Positions 31,747 to 45,350 of a DNA stretch of 64,000 bases are shown piece after piece. The translations under genes were made by a program, and so were the position numbers. The notes under the pieces were generated by a model, which saw nothing but the letters and a program-made list of their open reading frames with translations, ran no database searches and had not been told where the DNA came from. Position 1 is the stretch's first letter, and each line of letters opens with the position of its first letter. This DNA is from Karalla daura (lineage: Eukaryota; Chordata; Actinopteri; Chaetodontiformes; Leiognathidae), in NCBI GenBank assembly GCA_029224185.1, contig CM055188.1:21426497-21490496 (forward strand). Reading direction: 5' to 3'.

Positions 31747-34205
31747 GGATGGACATACAGCACAAACACAAGCACACACTGTTTCACAGTCTCTTTTGAC
31801 TTTGCACACTTTACATTCACATCATGTCCACAGACTGAGAAACAAGCTTATCTGTGGTTGTTTCACTTGAGCTGTACTTTGCAGAAGTAGGAGAAAATGT
31901 CTTGACGTCTTATTCTCATCTTATCTAACAGAAAAGGAATCTAGATGCGACATTTCCCTGTACTGGCCACTGATAAAAGTGCTGTTGCCCTGTTATTGTT
32001 GTGGAAGTGATGGGCACTCACGCTATTCAAATGCAAATGTCTCTTTGAGGGAAGTTGTACAACTGTGCCGTCAGGTGCCTTGACTGTATACCTTTTTTTC
32101 CTGTTTTTTTTATCAGAATACATCACAAACATTGCACTTGCGTATTGTGTGGCCAGAGCGGAGTCATTTCCACTTCAAAGTCATGCATATTCCCATTTTT
32201 CTTCATACTCAATTCACTGCAATTGCTCTGCGGTAATTTAAAGCCCTGGTCTTGCCTTACCGTAACACTTTGCAATTAGCAGTGATGGCTATGCTAATGC
32301 TTTCCCTCCTCTTGGCATCTCTCTTTGGTTTCTCACAGAGCTCATGTGTCTGGGGAAAGTGAATAAAGATGAGGCCTTTTTTTGGACTTTCTCTTGCTCC
32401 GGGATTTGCTTTATCTTCACTTCAAATGAGGCCTATTTTGTGCATGAAGTTACTGAGAGCAGTGGGTGGCTTCTCGCAGACAAGACACATGTGTTTGTTT
32501 GGCATTGGGTGGGTGGGTTACATCATCTAGCTGTCCGCCTCATGGCCCTGCGCTCCTCTGTGCCGACACAAAGACAACGCGCTAAGACCATCATCAGAGG
32601 AAATTAGCTCAGTAGCGTTGAAAGCGCTCGCTTCTCACAATAGCCAGTGGCCATGCTAAATCATTAGCCTGTCACTTCGTTGGGGTTGAGTCCAATTATT
32701 CTCTCAATCCGCCTCCAAACCAAATTGCATTATTGCAATTATATCCATTGCATGACATATTGTCGCGGCGAGGGTGTATGAGATGGGGAAAGGAGGAGAG
32801 CAGCTGAAAAAAACAGAGGGAGGGATGAGGGGTGGAAATAATTTTGGTGGCATTCTGGAGCACGAGCCTGCTCTATAAAAGGGCATATTGATTATGTTTT
32901 CTGCTGTAATGGACATTTTATATTTACCACATCCCTTCTAATCATGCTTTCTCTCACTTTGTCTTATTGATTAAGATGTTTCCGTGTCAGTCTTTGTTAA
33001 AGAACCTATTTTTGTTACTTGTTGCAGGCTTTTTCTCCATTTTTCCCCTCTTGTTCACTTCACTCTGTCTGGTCTACCTCCACCCCCCCCCCTTCTCTCT
33101 CTCTGTCTCTCACTCCAGCTTTTGCTGCCACAGCACTTTTTATCATCAGGCTGTCAGCGCTAATAATAGTGGTGCTGATCATTGTGCATCAGATCATTAT
33201 CCAAAACTTCCTGTCTGATGAAGTCTAAGGTGTAATACAGCGTGGTCCTGTCAACGCCGCTGCTGCTGCTGGTTCTGCTGCCGTCACCTGCTGAACTGTA
33301 GATCATAGCGGCTGCCAGAAGAGTCAGTGCTGCCACTGGGATGAGAGCATCATGTTGAGGTGTTACACTGACTGACTCAATACTACTGCACTCCAATGTG
33401 TAGATGTGTAGATTCACATATTGACTCGCAGTTGCAAGAGAGGACTGCCAATGAAGTCAGAAAATATCTCAGCTTGCTTACTACAATATCAGGATCAACA
33501 CTCCAAATAAAACACAAACATGTTTGCAGCATCTCCAGCTTCACTTGGATGTTTCCAACTCACTACCAGCCATTTTAAAAGCTCACCCTGTTTAAACACT
33601 GTTGCAATATAGTTCAGATGATTTCTTTGGCTCGTGTTGCGTGCATATGTGTTTGTAAGTGTGCCCTTGCGTGTGTGTCTGTATCTGTCTGCACTGAGAC
33701 CTTGGACCCAAATGTAATTAGACTTGGTAATGATGTGGCCTGTTTACAGCTTAGGCCCTCTGCTAATGATAAATGCACTTGACATATGTAGTCCAAACTA
33801 CACTTCAAAAAGTGAGTGTGGGACAAGCTCCATGTCAGTTAATCAGCCAGTGGTGATGTATCATGCATTTACATCCTGGACCTCCTGCTCGGACCCCCAA
33901 ATCCCCACAGAGCTTTAAATTGACCACACACCAGCTCAACCACTCTAGAATCTCTAAATTAATGATAGTGATAGATGCATATACAGCCTACAATGGATGT
34001 GTCTGGAACTTTTTGCATGTTACATTTTGGGTAAAGGGGTTTTGTTTTATTGTTTATGTTCTACTTGTCTAGTGTTGAAGCTCTTTAGGTCGTTGAAACT
34101 GGGGACACAAAGCGTTCTTCTCTTGGTTGCACAGAAAGGTTTAGCGACAAGTGTAGTAATGGACCATGCATTTAACACTGGCAGAAGGCCAGAGGCTTGA
34201 TGTTA

Positions 34206-34218
34206 TGAGAGAGAGAGA

Positions 34219-34250
<32 letters not shown>
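34206..34250 (+). repeat. (GA)n microsatellite
   Basis: GA repeat with one GG interruption, ending in CCCCC. Confidence 0.95.
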
Positions 34251-34800
34251 CCCCCGACCACCTGCTCTCCCTCTGCTCCTCACCATTCTGCCTGGGGGTC
34301 ACTGTGGACACACTCAGTCGACCTCCACTTAAACTCCTTGGAATCTGACTGAAATGCATGTTCTCCTTCATTAATCCTGTGTGCATTTACATATGGCTGT
34401 GTGTAGCCAGAAGCGCATGTATGGTTCTGTGTGTCCTTGTGTGCATTTCTGTGACGATGTTGGCCTGAATCCCGAGGGCAGTGAGATGGTGGGATTGTTG
34501 AGGCTACGCGTGCGTTGATGTGACAGTGCTGGGGCAGAGTGGGGCCAGTCTGTGCACCTCCATCTGTGGCCCTTCTGTTCCTTCACTAGCTGACCTTTGA
34601 CTGTCTTTAGGTGTTACATGACAAGGATACCTGAGCCACAGCCCTTTAGGACTGCTACTTCTAAAGACTCAGTATACACAGGGTTTTACTGTTGCTAGGA
34701 ATGTGCATGAAGTAAGACCTCCAAGAAAAGGTCAAATGTGTATTACAGTAGATGTATGGGTGTCTGACTGTGTGTGATTGTGCATGCTATGCATGCATAT

Positions 34801-34824
34801 GTGTGTGTGTGTGTGTGTGTGTGT
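34801..34824 (+). repeat. (GT)n microsatellite
   Basis: Twelve GT units. Confidence 0.93.
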
Positions 34825-37689
34825 TCATATGAATGTCTGCCCCGAGCTAAAACTGCAAGGGGGTTTTGTAGAGGCTTTGATTCACACTTGACACTCTGCT
34901 AATGAGGGAAAAAAAACTGTCACTTCACAGTGCTAATTTGAGTGTAATATCCCAAAGTCAGCCAATCCACTGTGGAGAGGAGAAAGAAAAAATTAAGCAT
35001 CTGCTTCATTTCCCTAACTGGCCATAGCCAGACTCATTAACAAGAACTATGCTCACACAGAGATGCTCCATCGAAGCTGGGGTCCTCACAGAAACAGAGA
35101 GACAGCCAGTTAGAGAGGCAAAACACGTAGCAGGGTATAAAGTTTGCATCACACCTCACCTCCATTTGCAGTCACAGAATCAGAATGAGAACCTCACTGG
35201 GAAATCACACTATGGTGGCAGATTAGTGACAACCAATGGTATCAGCTGGAACGAATCCCTCACGATATCAGAGGGACTGATGTTGCAGACATTGCCTCCG
35301 CCACATGTTTCAAATGGATATGAACATCTCTCATTAACCTCTGTGGTGATGATGGCGAGCTGCAAGGTTGGCTTAAACAAAGCCGCCTATCAGGCTGTCG
35401 TGCTGCCTGCAAACATTTCTGGGTCAGTGAAAGTGAGAGCTGAACTCATAACACAAAATGAAGTCTGCTGTCACTGTGGAGCCACAGTAACAGATGGGGT
35501 GGAAAGACTGTTTACAGCCATGGCAATAGCGGCGTTTTCAGTTAAAAGAGGTTAGCAAGAGTCAGAGGAATCAATTTGCTTTAGATGGGGTGAAGTTCTT
35601 AAAATTCATTAGTGACTGCCTAATTACAGAGGAACAATGGCCTGATAATTACATCTGCAATAATTAACGCACTTATTGTAACAAAAGGAGCGTTGAGAAC
35701 ACAATCATCGGCTAATAGCTTATTACTGAGTTGATACAATCAGCAATTCTGTAACGAGAGACGACAGAGCTATAAAACGTGTGCCCTGTGTGTGTGGAAG
35801 GAAGGGGCCTGGTGGTACAAATGTCAAACATCAATCAATCTGATTCTGTTTATCTCCGGGAGTCTGAATGCAGCAAAACAAACATGTCAATGAAAAATAC
35901 GCACGTGTTCGCAGACTTGGTGTATTTTGATGTGAAGTATTTAAACAGAAAACTGCATCATTACAGGAATTGGACTGATAATTTGGTGTACATCAGCCAT
36001 GGTGCTCAGACATCCAAGAAGAATTTTATGCAAGGTCCCTGCTGAACTGTGGAAAGCACAAAAAACCCTGGGGGCGCCTCATTGCTGTGCGTCACATCCC
36101 AAGTGAGATGTCATGCAAGACTTAGACAGGAGACAAGGTCATCCTTGACTGCAGGTAAGTCATCTTAGTTGTTGTGCTGCTTTTTCAGCTGAAAAAAAAG
36201 AAAAAAAAGAAAGAGCTTATCCCATCTGTAGGTGTAGCAGATGTTTATACAGCTGGCACTGGGTAAGGATTTGGTGGGTTTGTTCTGATTGGCCAAACAA
36301 GCACATGCAAATTTCATAGTAAAGTATGGGGTGCCACTCTAACAAACAGAGCATTCATTACCTGTTGTTTTCTAAGCATGGTGTCTCCAATTTGTCAATG
36401 GATAGATCAGTATTTTAGAAAATCTTGTATTTATTTACTACAGAGCATCATCTGACCATAGTGATAGGTGTTTTTTATGGATTTCATACGCAGAGCCATA
36501 TTGAGTCTCTAATTAGATGGTTAATGAGCAGCCAATCAGATGACTGCACTTATCTTTGCAGTAGCAGAGCACGGGTTTGTACTCTGAGTTGAGATTCTTT
36601 CACCACCTTTTTATTTTTGTGGAAGATTAACAGACTTCCAGGCCTTTAAACACTTTTGCAATATTTTTTATTATCACTGATGGAGTATAGGAGTCTCAAC
36701 AATCATTGTGTATTTACATTTGGCGGAATAATACTAATTAAGTGACAGTGTGTATTTGTATTTATCTGTGGTGCACACCTGTTTGGTCTCATTTAAGTTT
36801 AACAGCTGCCTGGTTTTCAATACAAGTAGTGATTTGCATTGTATTTTTTATGCTTCAGAAGCACATTCATGTGCACATTCACAACCACCAGTGAACAGGG
36901 AAACTTGTTTGGAATAAAGATTCATCAGTGGAATTAAAGCCAAGGTCTATATGCATTCTTAGCGATGCCCCACAGCGATCACAGTCTAATTAACAAGCTA
37001 TCCCAGACAAGATTTTAAAGCCCACATAACACCCTGACAGGATACCATTTTGATGCCTCTATATGAAGAAGCAAAACGAGTTCTATAATAGAAACCACAA
37101 ATTGTGCTTGACTTTTTTTAATTTCTTTTTTTTTTATTGTTTTACTTGATGAATCCTATCCTTCCACTCTGCCATATCCATTTTGCTCATAATTTAAACC
37201 CCTGAGAGGATGGTCCTTTTTAATTGATTGTTGTGTGCTCCGCAGGTAGTGCACAGGAAACTCTGGGCCATGATCAAGGGAACTATAACTGCTCATTATG
37301 GTGTAATAACATAAAATGTCCACAGGGAAAGTCATAAACCATCTCATCATTATTACTTCTGCACACCTTTGCCTATGTGAAATAGCATGGTCCACAGCAG
37401 TGTAAATGCAGTAAAAGCCCACGAGATCAACGAGTTCCCTGACGGCGTGACAGATGTCAGCATGCGAACAACTGTCCTTGGGTAAACCTCGAGTGGGCCG
37501 GGGGATATGTGGCTATATGGTCTGATGTAAGCTGTAGGTAATGAACAGTCCTTGAGAGAGGGTGACGCTTTATTCGCAAAAGTTGTCTTTCTTGATCTAA
37601 GATGCCTGTGACACATGGCATCTTGTCATGTGTCCGTCTCTGTTGTTTTCCACACTGCACCATCAAAAATAGTCAAAATGCCAAACAAG

Positions 37690-38660
37690 TTCAAATAAAT
37701 TGCATTCATTTATAATAATGATAATAATAATGTGTTTCATATAAGACACTTGCTCTAACTGCCTTATTTACTTGGGCAGGTCATTCCAGAGCCTTGTGGC
37801 TCTCACAGCTAAAGCTCTGTACTCTTTTGTTTTTAACATTGCCTCTGGAATGGACAGACGACTAGGGGTCAGGGATCGAATCAGAAGACAGACCACGAGG
37901 AGCCTTAAAAGTAATCAACAAATTCTTAAAGTCAATCATAAAGCGTAAGGATGCTAAAACAGTCGCAATATGTTTATGTTTTTTGGTACCACTTAAAAGC
38001 TGCCCTGCTGAGTTTTGTACTAATCAGTCCAAGACTCCTGCGTTGATACATGAAAAGAGACTGTTATGATATTCAAGGTGTGACGATATAAAGAAAACAT
38101 TATGTGTGTGTATGTGTAAACAACAAGAGGAGAACAGCTGGATTACCAAGAGTCGTAACTTACAACCCACTCGCACCAATGCTGATATGGCGGTCCAAGC
38201 CTTTTATTTCCTCACAGTATCATGTGATCATGTTGACTTCTACCAAGTTAGCACATGCCTATTATGTGTATAACTCTCAATCAGTATAAATTGGGTTTTC
38301 ATTTTGAAACATGAAGTTTCAAGTTTTATGTTGCACCTTCTTGCTATGCTGCACTGAATGCTCCTGAATTTGTCAATGCTCTGCAGTAAAAGTAGCCCCA
38401 TCCTATTTGCAGCATATCCATATCCATATGTAGAATTTGCTACAATTCTGTTTCATCCATATTTCTATGTCAGTCATTTAAGAAACTCAGCGTACTGAGG
38501 TCATCGGCCTGGAATATACAGCTGTGTATTGTCCACGTAACAGTAGTGAAAAACAATACTATGCCTGTGGATGAAGCATGTAAAAATAAGAACAAGACTG
38601 GCACAACAATAGAACCTTGAGGCACTCCATATTTAATATTGGAGAAAGAGGACATGAAAT
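37690..38660 (-). mobile_element. Degenerate LINE (L2/Rex1-like) reverse transcriptase fragment, pseudogene
   Basis: On minus, 38655-38470 encodes IKYGVPQGSIVVPVLF, the RT block corresponding to YGVPQGSILGPLLF. A frameshifted YCYVDNTQLYIP follows, corresponding to YADDTQLY with the catalytic pair changed to Asp-Asn. Further along the same strand (about 37960-37740) come FMIDFKNLLITFKAPRGL and, in another frame, RALAVRATRLWNDLPK, the typical C-terminal block of L2/Rex1-type LINEs (AFSVAAPRLWNSLP). The order is correct for a minus-strand element. Frameshifts, stops and the lost catalytic residue make it inactive. Unrelated to the LINE at 28692-30190. Confidence 0.75.
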
Positions 38661-39566
38661 TGTTTAAGCCTACACAGGATTTGCAATTTGTCGGATAGGA
38701 TGAAAACCAGTTAGGTGCTTAGATTGAATGCTGTGGTATAGTTGTGAATGTTGCGATATGTATTAGATAGGTAACCTCTGTGACACGATAACTGTACTAT
38801 GCATTCACACTTTCCCCTGCATATAGACTTGACTGGTTGTTTACATAATTGAGGCTGTTAAAGCAGAGGCTAAGCAGGCCACTTCATTCTACACAATATG
38901 TGAGACCAGTCATTTTAGTGGGCTGTGAAGGAATCTATGAAAACACTTTCATTAAACACAAATGTCAAACTAATTTGGTATTTCCATTCCATTAAAGAAA
39001 TGCCAAATACCATGCATCAACAACCAGCAGCAGCATATATGAACAAAAATTGCAAAATGCAACATTTTTCTGTATTGTAGGTTTTCTGTTTATTTGAGAG
39101 TTACAAGAGACAGTGTCCTTCAATATCTGAAAGTGAACAGCATCAAATTCTAAAATGTTGAAAATGTAATGATACTGTGTAAACACCTGGTAGAAAACAT
39201 CTAGAATAAACGGTCTCTGGCTAAAGAACTGTGGGCTTGATATTGATACTATCTTTTTTTTCCCAGGGCTTTTTCTTCTTCCTTTGGTCTGGTTTGTGCA
39301 ATATGTTGGATTCAATATATCACTCAAGGACACTGTGACAGCTGTGAAGTTTATTCCCATCACATTTACTGTCGCAAAGATTTTCACTGTCTGGCACTGA
39401 ATGCAATGTAAGAAGATCATCTGAAAAAACCTGAAGACATCATGACCGAGCAAGCAAAACAGGAAAAAAGCCAACCAAACAAATTAAGATATTAGAAATT
39501 AATGATGAATGTTTGCTAGCCTGTTGTGCAGTAGGATAAACAGTTACTGAGATATAGCACATACAT

Positions 39567-39569
<3 letters not shown>

Positions 39570-39612
<43 letters not shown>
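39570..39612. repeat. (TA)n microsatellite
   Basis: Pure TA repeat of about 43 bp ending 16 bp before the ATG of the 50-codon frame. Self-complementary, so likely length-variable. Confidence 0.95.
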
Positions 39613-39615
<3 letters not shown>

Positions 39616-39628
39616 TCTTGACAAGGTC

Positions 39629-39781
39629 ATGGCGTGGTTTTTCCTAAAGAACATCAGCCGCGTAATGACGCACAGTCTGCCAGGAGTGAGGAGTTCTGTA
39701 CACGTCAGCAAGGGCAGCACCTACAGCCGCAGCCAGGGAGAGAGCTCGGCGCTGATGAAGGGCTTCGGCTGGCGGCGGTGA
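39629..39781 (+). CDS. Unrecognised 50-codon open frame in a CpG-rich patch (hypothetical)
   Basis: ATG at 39629 has G at -3 and G at +4 (favourable context), and TGA is at 39779-39781. An in-frame stop at 39611-39613 bounds it upstream. The 50 residues begin MAWFFLKNISRVMTHSLPG and end SALMKGFGWRR; the middle is Ser-rich. Of 49 codons after ATG, 39 end in G or C (my count), in contrast with the AT-rich surroundings, and the codons resemble vertebrate coding usage. I do not recognise the protein. It could be a real short gene, an exon of an unplaced gene, a retrocopy fragment, or a GC-rich regulatory patch with a chance frame. A long TA repeat lies immediately upstream. Confidence 0.2.
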   Translation: MAWFFLKNISRVMTHSLPGVRSSVHVSKGSTYSRSQGESSALMKGFGWRR

Positions 39782-42700
39782 CCAAAGAGTCAATGGCAGC
39801 ATCTGGGTCCACTGCCAGGCAGCAGCCCTGGTGTCCGACATGTGGGAGAGAGGAAAAAATAGACAGAATAGTCAGAGCAGGCAAACGCTCTGAGCCCTGC
39901 ACACAGTCACAATCTGCAGTCAGCCTAATGTCGGGTTTATTTTGCCTTCCTTGAATCCTTATTTGAGGAATCACTGCCCCTCACTGCACTGAAGTGAGTC
40001 ATTACTCGCATTGACCTTTAAGTGTCTACCAGAACACCTCGTGCATCACTGCAGGAAGCTCTTGGACACAGCCGACCGATTCACGGCTGGATCGGATTGT
40101 GTGTCTGTTGGTCTGTCTGTGTCTCTGGCAGACAGGTGTATTCACTTTCATTCAGAGGACATATCTCGCATTTGCTCAGGGTAAATGTTAGAGCCATATG
40201 ACTATAGCTTGACTGATTCTGTAGATCTCCCTCAGACTTAAGTAAATATTCTGCTCATGAGCAAACCTCATGGCCAGGTAGCTGTTGGCTGTCAGCAGGA
40301 CATCCACATCTCTATTACAGCTGGCAGGCCTCGACACAACTCAGCCAGATAGCCTGACTACCGTTTACACCTACTCACATCCAAAGCACTGTATTTCTGA
40401 CAGCTTGGCCTGTTCCACCTTCAGTTTCATCTATTTCTTGGATAAAATGTAGACAGACGTACAGTACAATATGTATCATTACGTCTAGTCAATTCAGTTA
40501 CCCATGGCCAGCAATTTTCTCTTCTAACCTCAACCTTATTTTTTCACAGTATGTTTTCATTTTGAGACTTTCAAGGCTAGCCCACACTTTCTCTGCCTTT
40601 TTCACTTCAAGGCCATGGGTGAAATATCTCAAGACAGACGTTATTTCAAATGAGTCCTACAGTAGAGCCGATCAGAGACTTTCATCAATCTTTACATATT
40701 TTGGTGAGGTTGGGATTTGGTTGTTGCTTATTGTCACATGGTCACCTCTCACATGTCAAACAACTAAACACAACACAAAATAAACGCTATGTAGTGGACT
40801 GATGTTAAGATTTAACAGACGTCAATCATTTTTGGTGTAGATCAATGCAATAATGAAACCTTTTTAAACAGTTTGCTGAATTCTCCATAACATGTCTGAC
40901 TGACTCGCCTAAATCAGTATCACAGCCATGTCATATGGAGTGACTTTGGAAAAGGGAAAAAAAAAAAGTCTACATAATCATTCAATTTTTTTTCAACACA
41001 TTCATGCATCATTAATGATTTCTGTATACAATTTCCAAGAAACTTCACTTAAATGCCCAGTTTTTAATCATACCAAATGTGTTTCATATAAGATACTAAC
41101 ATTTATGTTAGTGTTAAGTATTGTTTCCTTAACTGACACAATTCAGATTTAATTTGATTGTATCCGTTTTTTAGTGCATAGGTCCTGTTTCTATATCAGC
41201 AAATTCCCTGCCTGGATCACATAATGCTTTGATTCAACCTTGATAAATGTCCCTTTTATAAATACCCATGAATATGCAATTACAACACACTGTAGGCATA
41301 TCTCAGCACATACATGACATCCTATATATGAAATGGATAAAGAGCTGGTGTTGCCGTGCATAATGCTCCGCGCTTATGACAGCTTAATTAGCAGCATCTG
41401 CACTGTATCACAGCGGTATGTGTGTATGACAAACTCACCAAGTCACCATGGTCTTCTGGGACTTGGTTCTAATGGATGTTGACTATTTCTCAGTCTATGG
41501 CTGGTCTCACCGGAGTCCTTGGAGGGTTTGCTCCCTTCGTGCATGCTCTGGGGTCACGCCATGACTGTCAACCTGGGAGATTGAATAAAAGAGGAGGCCT
41601 TTGGTGGGCATAGTCTGGAGGCTCCTGGGACAGTGTGCTCATGTGTTTGTTTTCTCTAAGCGGGTACGTATCTGCCAATGACTAAGTGTTTTCATTGCAA
41701 TGCATTAATGCCTTGGGCATGTGTCTACCTGCATGCTTTTGCATTCATTTCTGGTTGCACTTGGCATGACTTTTCAGTTGGAAATAGTTTAGTCTCTTAC
41801 TGTATGTCTGTACCAGTTACAGTCATTCTCTATCTGGTGTCAAGTTAGAAATAATAAATAGCAGCATTTGGTTGCACTTTAAACTGGCTGGCAAACAGAC
41901 CAAGTGATGTTGCACTTTTAGACATTACAACAAGGTTAGGTTTTCGAAAAGCAAGTGTCTCGGAGGCTCAGTTCAAAATCAAAACATTTGGAACATTGGA
42001 AGATTTGGAAATCGTTTTGGAAAAAAACATTCATGCAAGATTATGCAAGATTTTATGTTAAATTATAAGAACAAGGTGTTATTATGCTATTATGTTTGCT
42101 CAGACAATATGTACATCTTCCTTTTTCTTCCTTTTTCTTTTTCTGTATAGCTGTACATATACAGGGCCAATCCATTTAAGTGAAATGAGTATGAATGAGT
42201 ACACCATATGCTTGCATCCACTCAACATTGCATTCAGCATCATCCAGAGAGAACAGGGGGTGAACTGGGTCATATTACTATGACAGTAGACCAAGAGGCA
42301 GCCTGCATTTCTTTCAGAAACCTTAATCTCCACGCTTGTGGATCTGTGACCTTTCCAGCCATGAGGCAGGCTCTTTGTGTTCCTGAACCAGTTCTGCACG
42401 AACCATCTTCCAATCTGGTGGTGCCCTGATTATTGCCCTGCCCTCATCTTTTACCATTTTCCAGCTTGGATCAGTTACAAACTGTTCTCAGCTTTCTCAA
42501 AGTTCACTGCAACTGGAAAGTAGTTTTATTTCATCTCATCTGCACTACCTTAACTGCATATTCCAGTCAACCTCTGTTGATTCATAATAGTGTCGAGTCC
42601 AATTATTCAGTAACCACAATAATGTAACATCAGAGGCATCGATTAAATTAAAGTCGCTCCCCCATCAGTGACTTTGTCACAAGGCTATCCATCCAGAGAC

Positions 42701-44159
42701 TTCTTGAATCTGATCACTTCATGTAGATCACAAGTGGATTTTCATTCCTCTCTGTGACCCCACTATTCATGTTTTATTAATGTCATATGCTGTCGAACTG
42801 GGCTCTCCTAACTGACTTACCAAATCATCCCTTTCCTTGTCACAAATCAAATTAGCCCAGGCTGTGATTAATCATCAGGCAGAGCACCCAGTGAAAGGGG
42901 GCTGGCACCTTATTAATTTCCTTAATTACATCTTGTATTAGGTTTCAGAATCGTCCCGTCTAATTATGCCGCCTCTGACTCCCAACTCTTTCAACCTAGC
43001 TACACAAATTATTTGTGCAACCAGGGGCATTTAAATGGATTTCATTTAATATGGGTGAGAGCGATTAATGTAATAAAGATGGGGGAGGTTCAGGTGGAAC
43101 GTTTTTCGTGCTTTCATTTGCTACATGACAGAGTCAAATGTAAGCTTGAAACTTTCATGTGGTCTGATTGAAATAGGTAGCTTGTTACAGACATTAGAGT
43201 CACTACTACCAGGAGTTACAAACAGGTTTGCACTAGTTGAGTGACTAAATTGGTAAAGTGGTAGAAATCCTCTAAAATTAGAGCTATATTTTAAGCATTA
43301 TCTTTCTGGCTGAATATAAAAGCAGGTTCACAACAAGTGTTAAACTCATTACTGTTTCACAATACATTCATTCTAGAGGACGAGAGTCTGGCCCTAAATC
43401 AATACAACCTTAATTCAAAGCAAAATGTGTATAATTATAAATGGTATTCAAAATGATCTGTTCCAATGTGTGAAGAAACAGATCTCAGTTGTGTTTGTCC
43501 AGATTTGTTCTGACATGCCATGGCTGCTTTGGTGCTCACTAGTTTTCGTCCCTCTGTCCTCTCTTTATAAATCCTTCAGCAGCTTGACAGATTGCACATC
43601 TAGATGGGGGGTAGGGGGGTTGTGGTAATACGTACATCTGGCATTTAACTGAGAACTAGTATTATTCAATGAGACATTTCTGTTGGTGCTGCCACTTTCT
43701 TATATCTCATCTAATGACAACATCCTATTACAAATACATATACAATAACAACTTGAGTTTTATTCATTTTTCTATTTGGAATCACTTCAGGATTTTGAAC
43801 CTATGTGCTGGCTTTGTAACACTCTCCTGCAGACGTGCTGGACACGCATCCTGCCCTGCACCTCTCCCCGCCTACGCACCTCCTGACACCTGGTGGAGGT
43901 CTGAACTCTGCTGAGCAAACACTTCTGGCTTTTGACATTTCAGATTTTCAACTTTTCCATTTTTTTCCCCATGTTTTTTTTCTCCATCACAACAAGTTTT
44001 TATGCAACCATTTTTACGTATAATCATGAATCATGTCTGAATCACACCACTGGTCACTTTAAAGGACATGTTAATCAATGGTTATGGATAAAGAAGCTGA
44101 ATTCATATAAAGCAAAAAAAAAGTTAATTCACAAAGAGAGACCAGAGGAAAGGAAATCA

Positions 44160-44250
44160 GGTTAAACACCTTTGTTAATCCCCCCAAGGGATAGTCCATA
44201 TTGCCAATTATTCAGTCAGCTTACAATGCAATAATTTATCAGTTACATAA
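44160..44250 (+). repeat. Possible LINE/SINE tail remnant
   Basis: TTTGTTAATCCCCCCAAGGG resembles the TTTATTGATCCCCAAGGGAAA box found at the 3' ends of some fish retroposons. Single short match; weak. Confidence 0.25.
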
Positions 44251-45219
44251 TGACTGAATATGAATAAATCCAATCATTGCAATAAAAACTTTGGAGCATT
44301 ATAGAAAGCAAAGCAGAAGTCAATCAATCCCCCGTAGCTGGAGGAAACCAAGATATTCCAAAAAAAAAAAAAAGAAGAAAAGAAAAAGAACGGGCAAATC
44401 AGACATTAACAATGGGAAATGCTGTGTAGACTGAACTGTTCCCCTCTGCTTTACCTGAACTGAAATACTAAAGTTTCTGTACACAGCAGCAAAATAAACA
44501 AACAAAAATACTTTATCACACAGAAGAAACAAAACAACCCTATATTGCGCCTCTGGAGAGAGAAAATTAGTACAAGACATTGCATATTTTAATACATATT
44601 ATGAGGCATTGATGTTCACACATAGAATTTCACAAAATGTCATGACTACAATGTCAGAAATACTGTAGTTATAGATACTATGCAGTTAGGCTCATTAAAC
44701 GGTCTAAACTATTGTGCAGATGCAGTGAAAAATGGCCATTGTGACTGCACATGGGCAACATGGTGTTGCAAGATTGCAAAGAGCTATGTTTGCAGCTGAC
44801 ATTTTATTTGAACTTCAACTACTCTGCTGAACTCAAGTGCACCTTTAAAGTACTCTGCAATGCCGTCATGTTGCTGGAAAAAACACATTCTCGAAGAGCA
44901 ATATCAGAGTGCACTCTGCCATCTTGGATTATGGATTTATGGATTAATTTCTGCCCCCACTGATGTTCAAGAAAACATACAGACAGCACAGACATTGTTC
45001 AAGAGAGGCACTTTCTGGTGGTGCTGGTTAACCAAGAATAAACAGACAGTTGTTGAGACAGTAGACAAATAAAAAGACACTTTTTAACCTCTTCATAAAC
45101 CGATGTGACCTGCAGCTGAACTATGCTTACTGGAAATTGGTTGTTGCTGCATGAACATCTCAGACAGCTCAGGATGAAGACATTATATGTGACCCAGGGG
45201 CTACGTGGTCATCCACAGA

Positions 45220-45350
45220 TGGATCGATGGATTGATCCCAGCCTGCTGCAGCCTAGATGTCGAAGGCTGGTGAATAGTGAAAGCTTCTGACATCCTGACA
45301 CCAGGGTGTGAATGAGTATGAATGCATGAATGGGATAACCCTGTGTAGAA
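45220..45350 (+). repeat. Decayed fish interspersed repeat fragment
   Basis: Blocks GATTGATCCCAGCCTGCTGC, ATGTCGAAG and GGGTGTGAATGAGTATGAAT resemble the middle and tail of a common teleost dispersed element (GGTTCGATCCC and GTGTGTGAATG boxes) and partly match 4578-4735. Short and diverged. Confidence 0.4.

Larger units (their letters stand above)
30191..37689. other. Intergenic region between TAFA4 and TAFA1, part 2
   Basis: No gene recognised. Holds the GC-rich patch at 30494-30780, a CA repeat (31706-31746), a GA repeat (34206-34250), a GT repeat (34801-34824) and a motif-rich block (32600-32780). The longest open frame in the window (168 codons, 35049-35555 plus) has no recognisable domain, signal or membrane segment. 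Confidence 0.7.

Noticed and set aside
35049..35555. Longest open frame in the window (168 codons, plus).
   Set aside because: No recognisable domain, signal peptide or membrane segment and no splice context. Its length is possible by chance in 64 kb.
38992..39474. 160-codon minus-strand frame.
   Set aside because: AT-rich, Phe/Ile-heavy translation without a known family; probably a chance frame in an A/T-skewed stretch.
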